A DNA stretch of 49,796 nt from a virus, in the IMG/VR virus record IMGVR_UViG_3300046028_001698, positions 1 through 49,796 of that record; one strand, written 5' to 3'. Below the pieces are notes generated by a model that was not told the origin of the DNA, did not search any database, and saw only the letters and a list, made by a program, of their open reading frames with translations. Each line of letters begins with the position of its first letter. The first letter of the stretch is position 1. Shown here piece after piece: positions 1 through 5,323 of this stretch. Both the position numbers and the translations under genes were made by a program.

Positions 1-128
1 GCATTTGAAACAGTGACGGGGGGTCTGGCTGTACTAGGCGCTGGGAAACCGGTGGGTAGAAAAAGAGGGGGTGGGGGGTATGTTTTTTGAAATGTGGTCC
101 CTGAATGTGCAAAATAGTATGTATGTAG

Positions 129-180
129 TGGTGGGGTAACACTATGCCACAGTTGGGGGGTCGGGGTATGGTGGGGTAAC
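129..180. repeat. 12-bp direct repeat in G-rich DNA
   Basis: TGGTGGGGTAAC occurs at 129-140 and again at 169-180, a 40-bp period, with further G runs between the copies. Function unknown; it could be a protein-binding site or part of a G-quadruplex-prone tract on the plus strand. Confidence 0.55.
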
Positions 181-253
181 GGTATAGTCAATCCGTCCAC
201 ACCCACCCCTAGTAATTCTACACTCCACTCAACTACTACTTAAACCTAATCAA

Positions 254-280
254 GTCTGCGTAGCAGACCGATTTTATTTT
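254..280 (+). terminator. Hairpin followed by T-rich stretch
   Basis: GTCTGC (254-259) and GCAGAC (263-268) pair perfectly around a GTA loop, followed by cgATTTTATTTT. The stem is short and the T tract is interrupted, so this is at best a weak rho-independent terminator for plus-strand transcripts entering from the left. Confidence 0.35.
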
Positions 281-310
281 CTAGCTATGCTGCGTGCGTA
301 GTGCGCTTTG

Positions 311-353
311 CTTAACTGTGGTTATGCTTTGCGATGTCTTAACTGGCGTTAAG
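311..353. promoter_or_regulatory. Pair of TAAC-N4-GTTA inverted repeats
   Basis: Two sites lie 27 bp apart. The first, 311-326, is CTTAAC-TGTG-GTTATG (one mismatch in the outer arms). The second, 338-353, is CTTAAC-TGGC-GTTAAG with perfect 6-bp arms. They are 28 bp or more upstream of the candidate -35 box at 381, where an activator or repressor could act. The same motif recurs at least eight times up to position 5807. Confidence 0.6.
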
Positions 354-380
354 CTCTTGGTTTTAATTCTCCAAGTCCAT

Positions 381-409
381 TTGGTCTAAGCAAGTATATA
401 GGCTATATA
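381..409 (+). promoter_or_regulatory. Candidate promoter TTGGTC-N17-TATATA
   Basis: A -35-like TTGGTC (381-386) is followed after 17 bp by TATATA (404-409). The surrounding 14-mer TTTGGTCTAAGCAA (380-393) is repeated exactly at 5203-5216, where TTGGTC again sits 17 bp before a -10-like TATAAC. Recurrence with identical spacing is the main support; the -35 match to the sigma-70 consensus is weak. It would drive the gene at 466. Confidence 0.55.
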
Positions 410-416
410 TTAATAA

Positions 417-437
417 CTGGGGGGAGAAACTCCCCAG
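417..437 (+). promoter_or_regulatory. 5' leader hairpin before first gene
   Basis: CTGGGG (417-422) can pair with CCCCAG (432-437), or alternatively GGGGAG (421-426) with CTCCCC (430-435) around an AAA loop. If transcription starts near 415, this hairpin would be the very 5' end of the mRNA and could stabilise it. No clear Shine-Dalgarno sequence lies between it and the ATG at 466. Confidence 0.45.
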
Positions 438-465
438 CAACACAAACAAATGATTGGAATATCAA

Positions 466-1341
466 ATGACTACTACTGCAAAGCTTCTCACGAATGCATC
501 CACGATTTCAACGGGCCTCGATATGTACCGCGAAGGTACTGCTCAAGCGCAAGCTGGTATCGCCACTATGGTTGAAGGTATCAACACTGCACGCAAGTAT
601 TCAATGCGCTGGTCTTACGGCGTTGGCGATAATGAAACGTCTGGTGTCTGCTTGGTTGAAGATATGTTCACGGCTCGGCGTCATGAGGATGGTTCGGTCG
701 ATGGTAAATATCTGCCTGCCTTGTATCGCGCCCTAGCTGACAACTTCGGTATCGAAGGTGGCTTATCCTCGGCTGATAAAATGGCTTATCAACGTGCGTT
801 CACGATTGCGTCTGCTGGCTGGTCTGGTTCGCCTGTCGATGTTGTCACTGCCACAGTCCAGCGCAAGGGCAAGTCGGTCAAGGTTCAAGCTGTCGAGGTT
901 CCTGCTTCGCTGGCTTATGATTTGGTCGATGATGCTGGTGCTCCGAATGAATTGGCTCGCGGTCTGGTCGAGCGGGTTCGGGGCAATCTTGAATTGCAAG
1001 GTCTGCCTGTTCCTGCTGATGATGTGCTGTTGGAACAAGCAAAGGCGCTCAAGGTTAAGTGCGTAGGCGGCAACAATCCTATCTTCGGCAAGGTTCCGTC
1101 TGCTACTGACATAGCTAACAAGCTGGCTCCTGCTGCGATTGCTGGCGGTTATATGCAAGCTAAGGTCAACCGCACCAAAGCTGCCAACGGTGAAAAATTT
1201 GGCGAGTCTCTTGATTACGTCATTAAGTGCGTCGATGAAATCTTGACTGATACTGATGAGGCTTCGTTCGCTCCATCGACTGCGGTTGAGGACAAGCTAC
1301 ACAAGCTAGCTGAAAAGATTGCTGCCTATTTCTCGGCATGA
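466..1341 (+). CDS. Hypothetical protein, monocistronic (291 aa)
   Basis: I do not recognise this protein. It begins MTTTAKLLTNAST and is rich in Ala, Val and Asp, with no obvious signal peptide, membrane segment or catalytic motif. An in-frame TTG at 454 would add four residues; I chose the ATG at 466. No strong ribosome-binding site is visible for either start. The gene stands alone: it has its own promoter-like site at 381-409, a leader hairpin at 417-437 and a strong terminator cluster directly after its stop. That arrangement suggests separate, probably strong expression. Its codon choice (many GCT, TTC, GGT) looks different by eye from the following genes. It could be an abundant early protein, but its role cannot be inferred. 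Confidence 0.8.
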   Translation: MTTTAKLLTNASTISTGLDMYREGTAQAQAGIATMVEGINTARKYSMRWSYGVGDNETSGVCLVEDMFTARRHEDGSVDGKYLPALYRALADNFGIEGGLSSADKMAYQRAFTIASAGWSGSPVDVVTATVQRKGKSVKVQAVEVPASLAYDLVDDAGAPNELARGLVERVRGNLELQGLPVPADDVLLEQAKALKVKCVGGNNPIFGKVPSATDIANKLAPAAIAGGYMQAKVNRTKAANGEKFGESLDYVIKCVDEILTDTDEASFAPSTAVEDKLHKLAEKIAAYFSA

Positions 1342-1347
1342 TAAACG

Positions 1348-1369
1348 GGCGGGGGTTTCGGCTCCCGCC
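1348..1369 (+). terminator. Strong GC hairpin after first gene
   Basis: GGCGGGGG (1348-1355) pairs with CTCCCGCC (1362-1369), with one G-T pair, around the loop TTTCGG, seven bases after the stop codon. No T tract follows directly. It is probably the first element of a tandem terminator or mRNA 3'-end protection structure. Confidence 0.5.
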
Positions 1370-1397
1370 TTCCCGCCTCGCGGCTCCGCCGCCTCCG

Positions 1398-1429
1398 CCT
1401 CGCGGCCTTCGGGTCGCGGGGTTTTTTTT
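1398..1429 (+). terminator. Rho-independent terminator with UUCG loop
   Basis: CGCGGCC (1401-1407) pairs with GGTCGCG (1412-1418) around a TTCG tetraloop. The stem can extend by three pairs outward and is followed by eight T residues (1422-1429). This is a classic strong terminator for the transcript of the 466-1341 gene, and it insulates the region to the right. Confidence 0.85.
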
Positions 1430-1444
1430 CGCCTCCGCTCGGGT

Positions 1445-1483
1445 GCGGATTTTTCCGCGCCCTTTGTCCCCGAAGGGGACAAA
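1445..1483. other. Two further hairpins after the terminator
   Basis: GCGGA/TCCGC (1445-1458, TTTT loop) is followed by a perfect 9-bp stem TTTGTCCCC/GGGGACAAA (1463-1483, GAA loop). Neither has a proper T tract on either strand. Together with the two preceding hairpins they make four stem-loops within about 140 bp, an unusually structured 3' region. Confidence 0.55.
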
Positions 1484-1526
1484 CAAACAAATCAAACGTC
1501 AATCGAAGATTGTCATAATTAATCTA

Positions 1527-1638
1527 TGATAGAAGAGATGATAGTCATTACCAATGATAGTCACTTAACCATGATAGTCCTTTTACCAGTGATAGTTGTC
1601 TACCCTTGATAGTAGTCATGATAGTTTGCGGTGATAGT
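1527..1638. repeat. Iteron array TGATAGT (seven copies plus one variant)
   Basis: TGATAGT occurs at 1539, 1555, 1572, 1590, 1607, 1619 and 1632, with a variant TGATAGA at 1527. Spacings are 12, 16, 17, 18, 17, 12 and 13 bp. The central copies share an extended core ACC-N1-2-TGATAGT. Regularly spaced short direct repeats in a non-coding region next to AT-rich DNA and a palindrome are typical of replication-initiator or regulator binding arrays. Assignment as an origin is inference; no initiator binding is shown. Confidence 0.7.
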
Positions 1639-1641
1639 AGA

Positions 1642-1688
1642 AGCTAACTGGTTGGGTGAGCGTCTGAGCTAACTGGTTGGGTGAGCGC
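1642..1688. repeat. 21-bp direct repeat, 26-bp period
   Basis: A 21-base sequence beginning AGCTAACTGG and ending GGTGAGCG is repeated exactly at 1642-1662 and 1668-1688. It starts four bases after the last iteron and ends six bases before a perfect palindrome, so it is probably part of the same control or origin region. Confidence 0.7.
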
Positions 1689-1694
1689 CTCGAC

Positions 1695-1718
1695 CGTTAG
1701 GTTGAGCTCAACCTAACG
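1695..1718. repeat. 24-bp perfect palindrome
   Basis: The half-site CGTTAGGTTGAG (1695-1706) is followed directly by its exact reverse complement (1707-1718), with no spacer. A perfect 24-bp palindrome is most likely a dimeric protein-binding site, or a cruciform or nicking target. It sits at the right end of the iteron and direct-repeat block. Confidence 0.75.
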
Positions 1719-2106
1719 TCCAAAAACAGGTAAGTCAACAAGAAAATGCAAAGTAGGCTAAATAGTGCAAAGTTATTTGGCGGGTTTAAAACGATAACTT
1801 TAGTTTCCCTTATATTTCAACGCTTTAACCCCCTATTGTAGGAAGTAGGAAAGTTATTGGGTAATGAGCGGGGATTTTGATTTCTGAGCAGTCGCTGTTC
1901 GGGTCGCCCCTTCACGCTATGCAAAAGGCGAAAAGGGCAGCGTTCACTATTTTCCTTATAACTTATTAACTTTAAAACTATACTATACTACTACCCCCAA
2001 AAAACCCCACATTTCTGGGCCTCTCCAGCCGCCCAATAAAGTTAGAAAACAAATGAGGGTATTTAAACATTCCACAAAACCCTACATTACCAATTCCGAG
2101 CCCCAT
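1719..2106. other. Non-coding AT-rich stretch of control region
   Basis: No supportable gene is present. The stretch contains scattered AAGTTA or TAACTT motifs (near 1780, 1794, 1852, 1968 and 2040) and an AT-rich block around 1950-1995, which could unwind easily. A GC-richer segment near 1885-1945 has some self-complementarity (CGCTG...CAGCG) but no recognisable RNA family. No clear DnaA box was seen. Confidence 0.5.
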
Positions 2107-2135
2107 TTGACATAAGAGGGACTTTGTGCTACTTT
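2107..2135 (+). promoter_or_regulatory. Candidate sigma-70 promoter of the rightward operon
   Basis: TTGACA (2107-2112) matches the -35 consensus perfectly and is followed after 17 bp by TACTTT (2130-2135), which keeps the key T, A and final T of the -10 box. Its context TTTGACATAAG resembles TTTGGTCTAAG at the other two candidate promoters. A start near 2142 gives a short leader to the first small genes. Confidence 0.65.
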
Positions 2136-2186
2136 AAATAATCGGCAGAACGTCGATACAATGAAAAACCAAGCGCACACAAAACG

Positions 2187-2202
2187 CTTAACTGGAGTTA
2201 AG
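2187..2202. promoter_or_regulatory. CTTAAC-TGGA-GTTAAG site at start of operon
   Basis: Perfect 6-bp arms around TGGA. The site lies about 50 bp downstream of the candidate promoter and three bases before the ATG at 2206, so its right arm overlaps the purine-rich ribosome-binding region. It could work as a DNA operator or as an RNA hairpin masking translation. Confidence 0.6.
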
Positions 2203-2205
2203 GAA

Positions 2206-2406
2206 ATGACACAGGTCTTATGCAAAGACTGCTACACGCCGTTCTCTGTCGAACGGTTCCGACTGGGCTACCATACATGCTTAGCATGCGGCGACAAGCA
2301 AGCCCACGCAGTCACATACTGCAGCGCCCCAATCAACAAGAGCAACTACATGCTGATTACTAACGTAACCGAGCTCGCTCAACTCAACCCGAAGAGGACA
2401 TCATGA
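2206..2406 (+). CDS. Small zinc-ribbon-like protein (66 aa)
   Basis: The protein begins MTQVLCKDCY and has two CxxC pairs (C6/C9 and C25/C28), the spacing of a small zinc ribbon, so a nucleic-acid or protein-binding role is plausible. I chose the ATG at 2206, preceded by TTAAGGAA. An upstream in-frame ATG at 2161 would add 15 residues but has no ribosome-binding site, lies only about 20 bases from the expected transcript start, and would translate through the inverted repeat. It is the first gene of the rightward operon; its stop overlaps the next start (ATGA). Function unknown. Confidence 0.65.
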   Translation: MTQVLCKDCYTPFSVERFRLGYHTCLACGDKQAHAVTYCSAPINKSNYMLITNVTELAQLNPKRTS

Positions 2407-2630
2407 TGAGTGATTGGAAGAAAAAGTTTGATGCGTTCATGGCGTCACGCAAGCAGCACTACGCATGGGCTAACTACGCCAAGCGTACACCAGAGGAGAA
2501 GCTAGCAGCTATCTTAGAATGGGCGCGTCAAAACAACGAAACCATCGACGAATACGTCGAAGTGCCAGAAGAACTCAAAGGCATGAGCATGGCGCAGATA
2601 TACGAGAAACTGAAGGAGCAAGACCAATGA
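2403..2630 (+). CDS. Small hypothetical protein (75 aa)
   Basis: Begins MMSDWKKKFDAF; tandem ATGs at 2403 and 2406 make either start possible. The sequence is charged and predicted mostly helical, with a basic N-terminal half and an acidic C-terminal half ending EKLKEQDQ. There are no cysteines, membrane segments or known motifs. It overlaps its neighbours on both sides by four bases, indicating translational coupling. Not recognised. Confidence 0.7.
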   Translation: MMSDWKKKFDAFMASRKQHYAWANYAKRTPEEKLAAILEWARQNNETIDEYVEVPEELKGMSMAQIYEKLKEQDQ

Positions 2631-2860
2631 TGGATGAGTTCTATACCTACGTGCTTAGCTTCTATGGCAAGGGCGGTCTGTATCCGATGGGCGTAACGCT
2701 AACCGACGTTAAGTCAGCTACTAAGATACACAAGCACCGGACAAACATAGAGTTCGAAGGTGACAGCGTGGACCGCGAAAATGTACGCGACATATTAATC
2801 AAGGACTTTGGCTACAAGTTCCCAAGCTTAACCACAGTTAAGGAGCAAGCAGATGTATAG
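2627..2860 (+). CDS. Small hypothetical protein (77 aa)
   Basis: Starts at ATGATG (2627) after an AAGGAGCAAG leader, overlapping the previous stop. The protein begins MMDEFYTYVLSF and has a mixed alpha/beta character, with no motif I recognise. A TAAC-N4-GTTA site (2700-2711) lies inside the gene and another (2827-2842) near its end, where the DNA also carries the ribosome-binding site of the next gene. Confidence 0.7.
   Translation: MMDEFYTYVLSFYGKGGLYPMGVTLTDVKSATKIHKHRTNIEFEGDSVDRENVRDILIKDFGYKFPSLTTVKEQADV
2827..2842. promoter_or_regulatory. CTTAAC-CACA-GTTAAG overlapping a ribosome-binding site
   Basis: Perfect 6-bp arms around CACA. The right arm GTTAAG runs directly into GGAGCAAG, so its AAG is the first part of the AAGGAG ribosome-binding site of the gene at 2853. 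In RNA the hairpin would partly hide that site. It also lies inside the coding sequence of the preceding gene. Confidence 0.6.
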
Positions 2861-3083
2861 CAAGTCAGCACTATTCGCCAAGGGCACCGCACTACGTGCG
2901 CAGCTGGAAGCCGAAGGGTATCAGTTCTACGACATACCACTAAGCCCCGCCTTTATAGAATACGACTGTAGCTACGCACCATGCAGCTACTGCGGTGAAG
3001 GCTGTGACCCAATGGCAGCTATGCCAAAGCAATGGCAGTGCAGCAGCTGCGAAGAATGGAATGATAAGGAGCAAGACCAATGA
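2853..3083 (+). CDS. Small cysteine-rich protein, zinc-binding candidate (76 aa)
   Basis: Begins MYSKSALFAKG. The second half carries several cysteines in CSYCGEGC and CSSC arrangements, suggesting a bound metal. It starts after AAGGAGCAAG and overlaps the previous gene by eight bases. Not recognised as a named family; small zinc-ribbon proteins are common in phage early regions. Confidence 0.65.
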   Translation: MYSKSALFAKGTALRAQLEAEGYQFYDIPLSPAFIEYDCSYAPCSYCGEGCDPMAAMPKQWQCSSCEEWNDKEQDQ

Positions 3084-3175
3084 ACACCCTACTACACGTA
3101 GCAGCCGAGATATTCTTTATAAGCGCAGGCATCTTCGCAGTCTGGGCTATCCACGCAACATTGAAGGGGGAGTGA
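3080..3175 (+). CDS. Tiny membrane protein candidate (31 aa)
   Basis: An ATG at 3080 follows AAGGAGCAAGACC and overlaps the preceding stop. The 31-residue product (MNTLLHVAAEIFFISAG at its start) is largely hydrophobic from residue 4 to 26 and ends in LKGE, the pattern of a single-pass membrane micropeptide. The next gene starts one base after its stop. The conserved leader and tight spacing support translation; function unknown. Confidence 0.55.
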   Translation: MNTLLHVAAEIFFISAGIFAVWAIHATLKGE

Positions 3176-3176
3176 G

Positions 3177-3635
3177 ATGGGTTATCGTTCAGAAGTAACT
3201 GTAGTTATCTACGTGCCTAGTGACAGCGACACGGCGTATCCGCTGCTCAAGCTGTGGTTTGATGCAAACTATCCGCATACTGAAGCGAAGGGCGAATGGT
3301 GCGCCACCATCGACTACGAAGAGGAGAACCGAGCAATCGTCGTCTCATACGAGGACGTCAAGTGGTACGAAGCCTACGAGCATCCGAGAGAAGTGGACAA
3401 GGCGTTCGCTGAGATTGATGCACTGCTAGATGCCGAGCCCGTAACCACAGTTAAGGATGGCGTCAGCCAAGACCCGAACGTCACACCGTTCGAGATAGCA
3501 TATGAGTACGTGCGTATAGGAGAGGAGTATCAAGACATAGATATAAACATGAGCACCAACGCAGACTGCGTAACGACGGTAAACCGTGCACTAGACATAA
3601 CATTCACACTACCAACCAAGAAAGTAACAACATGA
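3177..3635 (+). CDS. Hypothetical protein starting MGYRSEV (152 aa)
   Basis: Begins MGYRSEVTVVIYVP, a start I have seen in other uncharacterised phage and bacterial small proteins. The protein is acidic and looks alpha/beta, with no catalytic motif I can name. The ribosome-binding site AAGGGGGAG lies directly before it. Two TAAC-N4-GTTA sites (3196-3207 and 3442-3453) lie within it. Its last codons overlap the next start as ATGA. Confidence 0.7.
   Translation: MGYRSEVTVVIYVPSDSDTAYPLLKLWFDANYPHTEAKGEWCATIDYEEENRAIVVSYEDVKWYEAYEHPREVDKAFAEIDALLDAEPVTTVKDGVSQDPNVTPFEIAYEYVRIGEEYQDIDINMSTNADCVTTVNRALDITFTLPTKKVTT
3440..3455. promoter_or_regulatory. TAAC-CACA-GTTA site inside a gene
   Basis: CGTAAC-CACA-GTTAAG has one mismatch in the outer arms and is followed by GATGG. 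It repeats the CACA loop of the site at 2827-2842. Its intragenic position argues for an RNA or nucleoid-type role, or for a spread set of binding sites rather than a simple promoter operator. Confidence 0.45.
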
Positions 3636-3811
3636 CATTCGAAGAGAAACAAGCACTGCGCGAGATGCGCGACGACATGGTAGACGAGCACGACAAGAGC
3701 CTGCTTAAGAAAGCACTCAACTATATCTACGACGTCGAGCGCAAGCTGGCAGCGATACGGGTGTTTGCAAAGGCCATCGACGCCGAGTCCAAGACCAAAG
3801 GGGACGAGTGA
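3632..3811 (+). CDS. Small helical hypothetical protein (59 aa)
   Basis: ATG at 3632 overlaps the previous stop by four bases; the stop TGA overlaps the next ATG at 3811. The product (MTFEEKQALREMRDD at its start) is highly charged and should be almost entirely helical, perhaps a coiled coil. No known family recognised. Confidence 0.65.
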   Translation: MTFEEKQALREMRDDMVDEHDKSLLKKALNYIYDVERKLAAIRVFAKAIDAESKTKGDE

Positions 3812-4056
3812 TGGAGTCCGTCAGACGTTGGCTTGCGTTCAAGCTAGTCCAGATAGCAAACAGGCTGCACGGCGAGTTATTCATGCGTCTATGTGAGGTG
3901 GCTGTGCTGGCTAAATATAGGGACAGCTTCGAAGAAGCACTACGTGACGCCATGCGGCTCGAGCAAGAGCATGACTACGACTATAATAACGAAAGAGAAA
4001 CCAATGACACAAATAGCAATACGCCACATAACACCAACAAACACAAACTCCACTAA
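3811..4056 (+). CDS. Small hypothetical protein (81 aa)
   Basis: Begins MESVRRWLAFKLVQIAN. The first 50 residues are amphipathic or hydrophobic helix; the tail is Asn, Asp and Thr rich and hydrophilic. A GTG one codon upstream is an alternative start. Its 3' end overlaps the next gene (ATG at 4004) by about 50 bases in another frame, which makes the low-complexity tail less certain as selected sequence. Not recognised. Confidence 0.55.
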   Translation: MESVRRWLAFKLVQIANRLHGELFMRLCEVAVLAKYRDSFEEALRDAMRLEQEHDYDYNNERETNDTNSNTPHNTNKHKLH

Positions 4057-4282
4057 CAGCGTAGGCATAGGCACAGTGCTGCCCGGGCGTGAAGATGACG
4101 CAGCGGATATAGCTACTATCAAGCTCCTAACTGACGTTATCGAAATACGTAACCAACTACGCGCACTCGAACCGCAGCTTAGCAAGATGATAACAGACTT
4201 TGGCTTACGCCGTGGACAGAGCGGTTACCGCGAGTTCTACCTACGCAACGAGCTGAACGCTCAAGCATACAAGGAGAAGTGA
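4004..4282 (+). CDS. Small hypothetical protein (92 aa)
   Basis: Begins MTQIAIRHITPTNTN and continues into a charged helical C-terminal half with QSGYREFYLRNELNAQ. The ATG at 4004 is preceded by a weak GAAAGAGAAA ribosome-binding site. It overlaps the previous gene by 53 bases, and the next gene starts one base after its stop. A TAAC-N4-GTTA motif occurs at 4128-4139. Function unknown. Confidence 0.6.
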   Translation: MTQIAIRHITPTNTNSTNSVGIGTVLPGREDDAADIATIKLLTDVIEIRNQLRALEPQLSKMITDFGLRRGQSGYREFYLRNELNAQAYKEK

Positions 4283-4283
4283 G

Positions 4284-5201
4284 ATGGCATTGAATTGGAA
4301 CACATACGGGGCACTACCCGTACTACGCAGCTACACAGCTGCACTCGCACACTTCAACAAGGTCGAACCAATCAGAGGTGACAAGGACGGAACCAAGCCA
4401 GCGGGTAGGCGCGACCAGAAGTGGTTGGCTATCTACATACGCGACACGGACAAAGCGGTGTGCATAGGTAACACGTGGCAGAAGGACCAGAACAAAGCAC
4501 TGCTGGCCTACCACCCTGACGGGCGCGTGACTATTGAGCAGAACTTAAGTGCGGCGTGTCGTGAGCGTATACAGCGCATAGCAGTGCTTAACATCCAGCG
4601 TAAGTATAACGAGGACTGGGTGCATGCGGTATCGCATGTCGATGGTGAAGAAGTTATCGGGCAGTATCCGCTACAGCTACGATACAATAACCCACGCAAA
4701 GCAGTGTTCATACTGCGCGAACACGATACACCCATCTACCTCAACCCGACACCTACGTATAAGCACATCATGAACAAGCAAGAGAAGGCCAAGCTAACCA
4801 AGCAATACAAACCGTTCATGCAGTATGTCGAGGTCATGGCTAAACTAAGCGCGGACGATAAGCAGTATAGTCCGTGGGACAAGGAGAGCAGAGATAACCC
4901 ACGGTTACCGTCTATTCCCCCCGAAGAGCGTAGGGAGATGGGTCTGCCAGCACATGGTGGCTTGAGCTGGTCACCCGAGGGTCCGCCACAGTTGATTAGC
5001 TTAGTAGAGAGCGGTGATACCGAGAGCTGGTACAAAGCTATGGCATGGCTAACCGCTGGTCGCTGGCGCATGCTGTTGAACGAGGCCAGACTAGAATTGA
5101 CGCACACTATGCATAAACACTACCGTGACGAGTTGTTTACCAAAGAACGGGTGGAAGCAGGTAAGTGCGTACACGACCGCTATGGCCGATACTTCAGGTG
5201 A
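4284..5201 (+). CDS. Hypothetical protein (305 aa)
   Basis: I do not recognise this family. The N-terminal part (MALNWNTYGALPVLRSYTAA) looks like a compact alpha/beta domain with many aromatic and basic residues (PAGRRDQKWLAIYIRDTDKA), followed by a Lys-rich helical segment around residues 160-190 and a Pro-rich stretch near 205-220. There is no signal peptide or membrane segment. It starts two bases after the preceding gene with an AGGAGAAG ribosome-binding site and is the last gene before a candidate second promoter. It may be an early host-takeover or nucleic-acid protein, but that is a guess from position. Confidence 0.7.
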   Translation: MALNWNTYGALPVLRSYTAALAHFNKVEPIRGDKDGTKPAGRRDQKWLAIYIRDTDKAVCIGNTWQKDQNKALLAYHPDGRVTIEQNLSAACRERIQRIAVLNIQRKYNEDWVHAVSHVDGEEVIGQYPLQLRYNNPRKAVFILREHDTPIYLNPTPTYKHIMNKQEKAKLTKQYKPFMQYVEVMAKLSADDKQYSPWDKESRDNPRLPSIPPEERREMGLPAHGGLSWSPEGPPQLISLVESGDTESWYKAMAWLTAGRWRMLLNEARLELTHTMHKHYRDELFTKERVEAGKCVHDRYGRYFR

Positions 5202-5203
5202 GT

Positions 5204-5232
5204 TTGGTCTAAGCAAATACCTGTGGTATAAC
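5204..5232 (+). promoter_or_regulatory. Candidate second promoter TTGGTC-N17-TATAAC
   Basis: TTGGTC (5204-5209) and TATAAC (5227-5232) are separated by 17 bp. The 14-mer TTTGGTCTAAGCAA at 5203-5216 is identical to 380-393 before the first gene, with the same distance to its -10-like box. It lies in the 122-bp gap before the MoxR-like gene and would drive a sub-operon starting there. Confidence 0.6.
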
Positions 5233-5288
5233 CATAGGACAATAAAGAGCCGCACAAGCGGACGACAACCACAACAACCAAGCAAAGT

Positions 5289-5304
5289 CTTAACTGTAGT
5301 TAAG
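5289..5304. promoter_or_regulatory. CTTAAC-TGTA-GTTAAG site before moxR-like gene
   Basis: Perfect 6-bp arms around TGTA, between the candidate promoter at 5204-5232 and the ATG at 5324. A separate AAGGAGCA ribosome-binding site follows, so here the repeat does not overlap translation signals. This favours a DNA-operator role, at least at this copy. Confidence 0.65.
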
Positions 5305-5323
5305 CAATAACAAGGAGCATATC

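Larger units (their letters stand above)
1..453. other. G-rich non-coding leader region
   Basis: No convincing gene lies here. The plus strand has repeated G runs (18-23, 67-71, 73-78, 133-136, 155-160, 163-166, 173-176) and a 12-mer direct repeat TGGTGGGGTAAC at 129-140 and 169-180. The right part holds a hairpin at 254-268, two TAAC-N4-GTTA sites, a candidate promoter and a hairpin just before the first gene. This suggests a control region or a position near a genome landmark. The window starts inside it, so its true extent is unknown. Confidence 0.6.

Noticed and set aside
1885-1945. Possible small structured RNA in the control region
   Set aside because: Only short imperfect pairings (CGCTG with CAGCG) are visible, with no matching RNA family or clear promoter and terminator.
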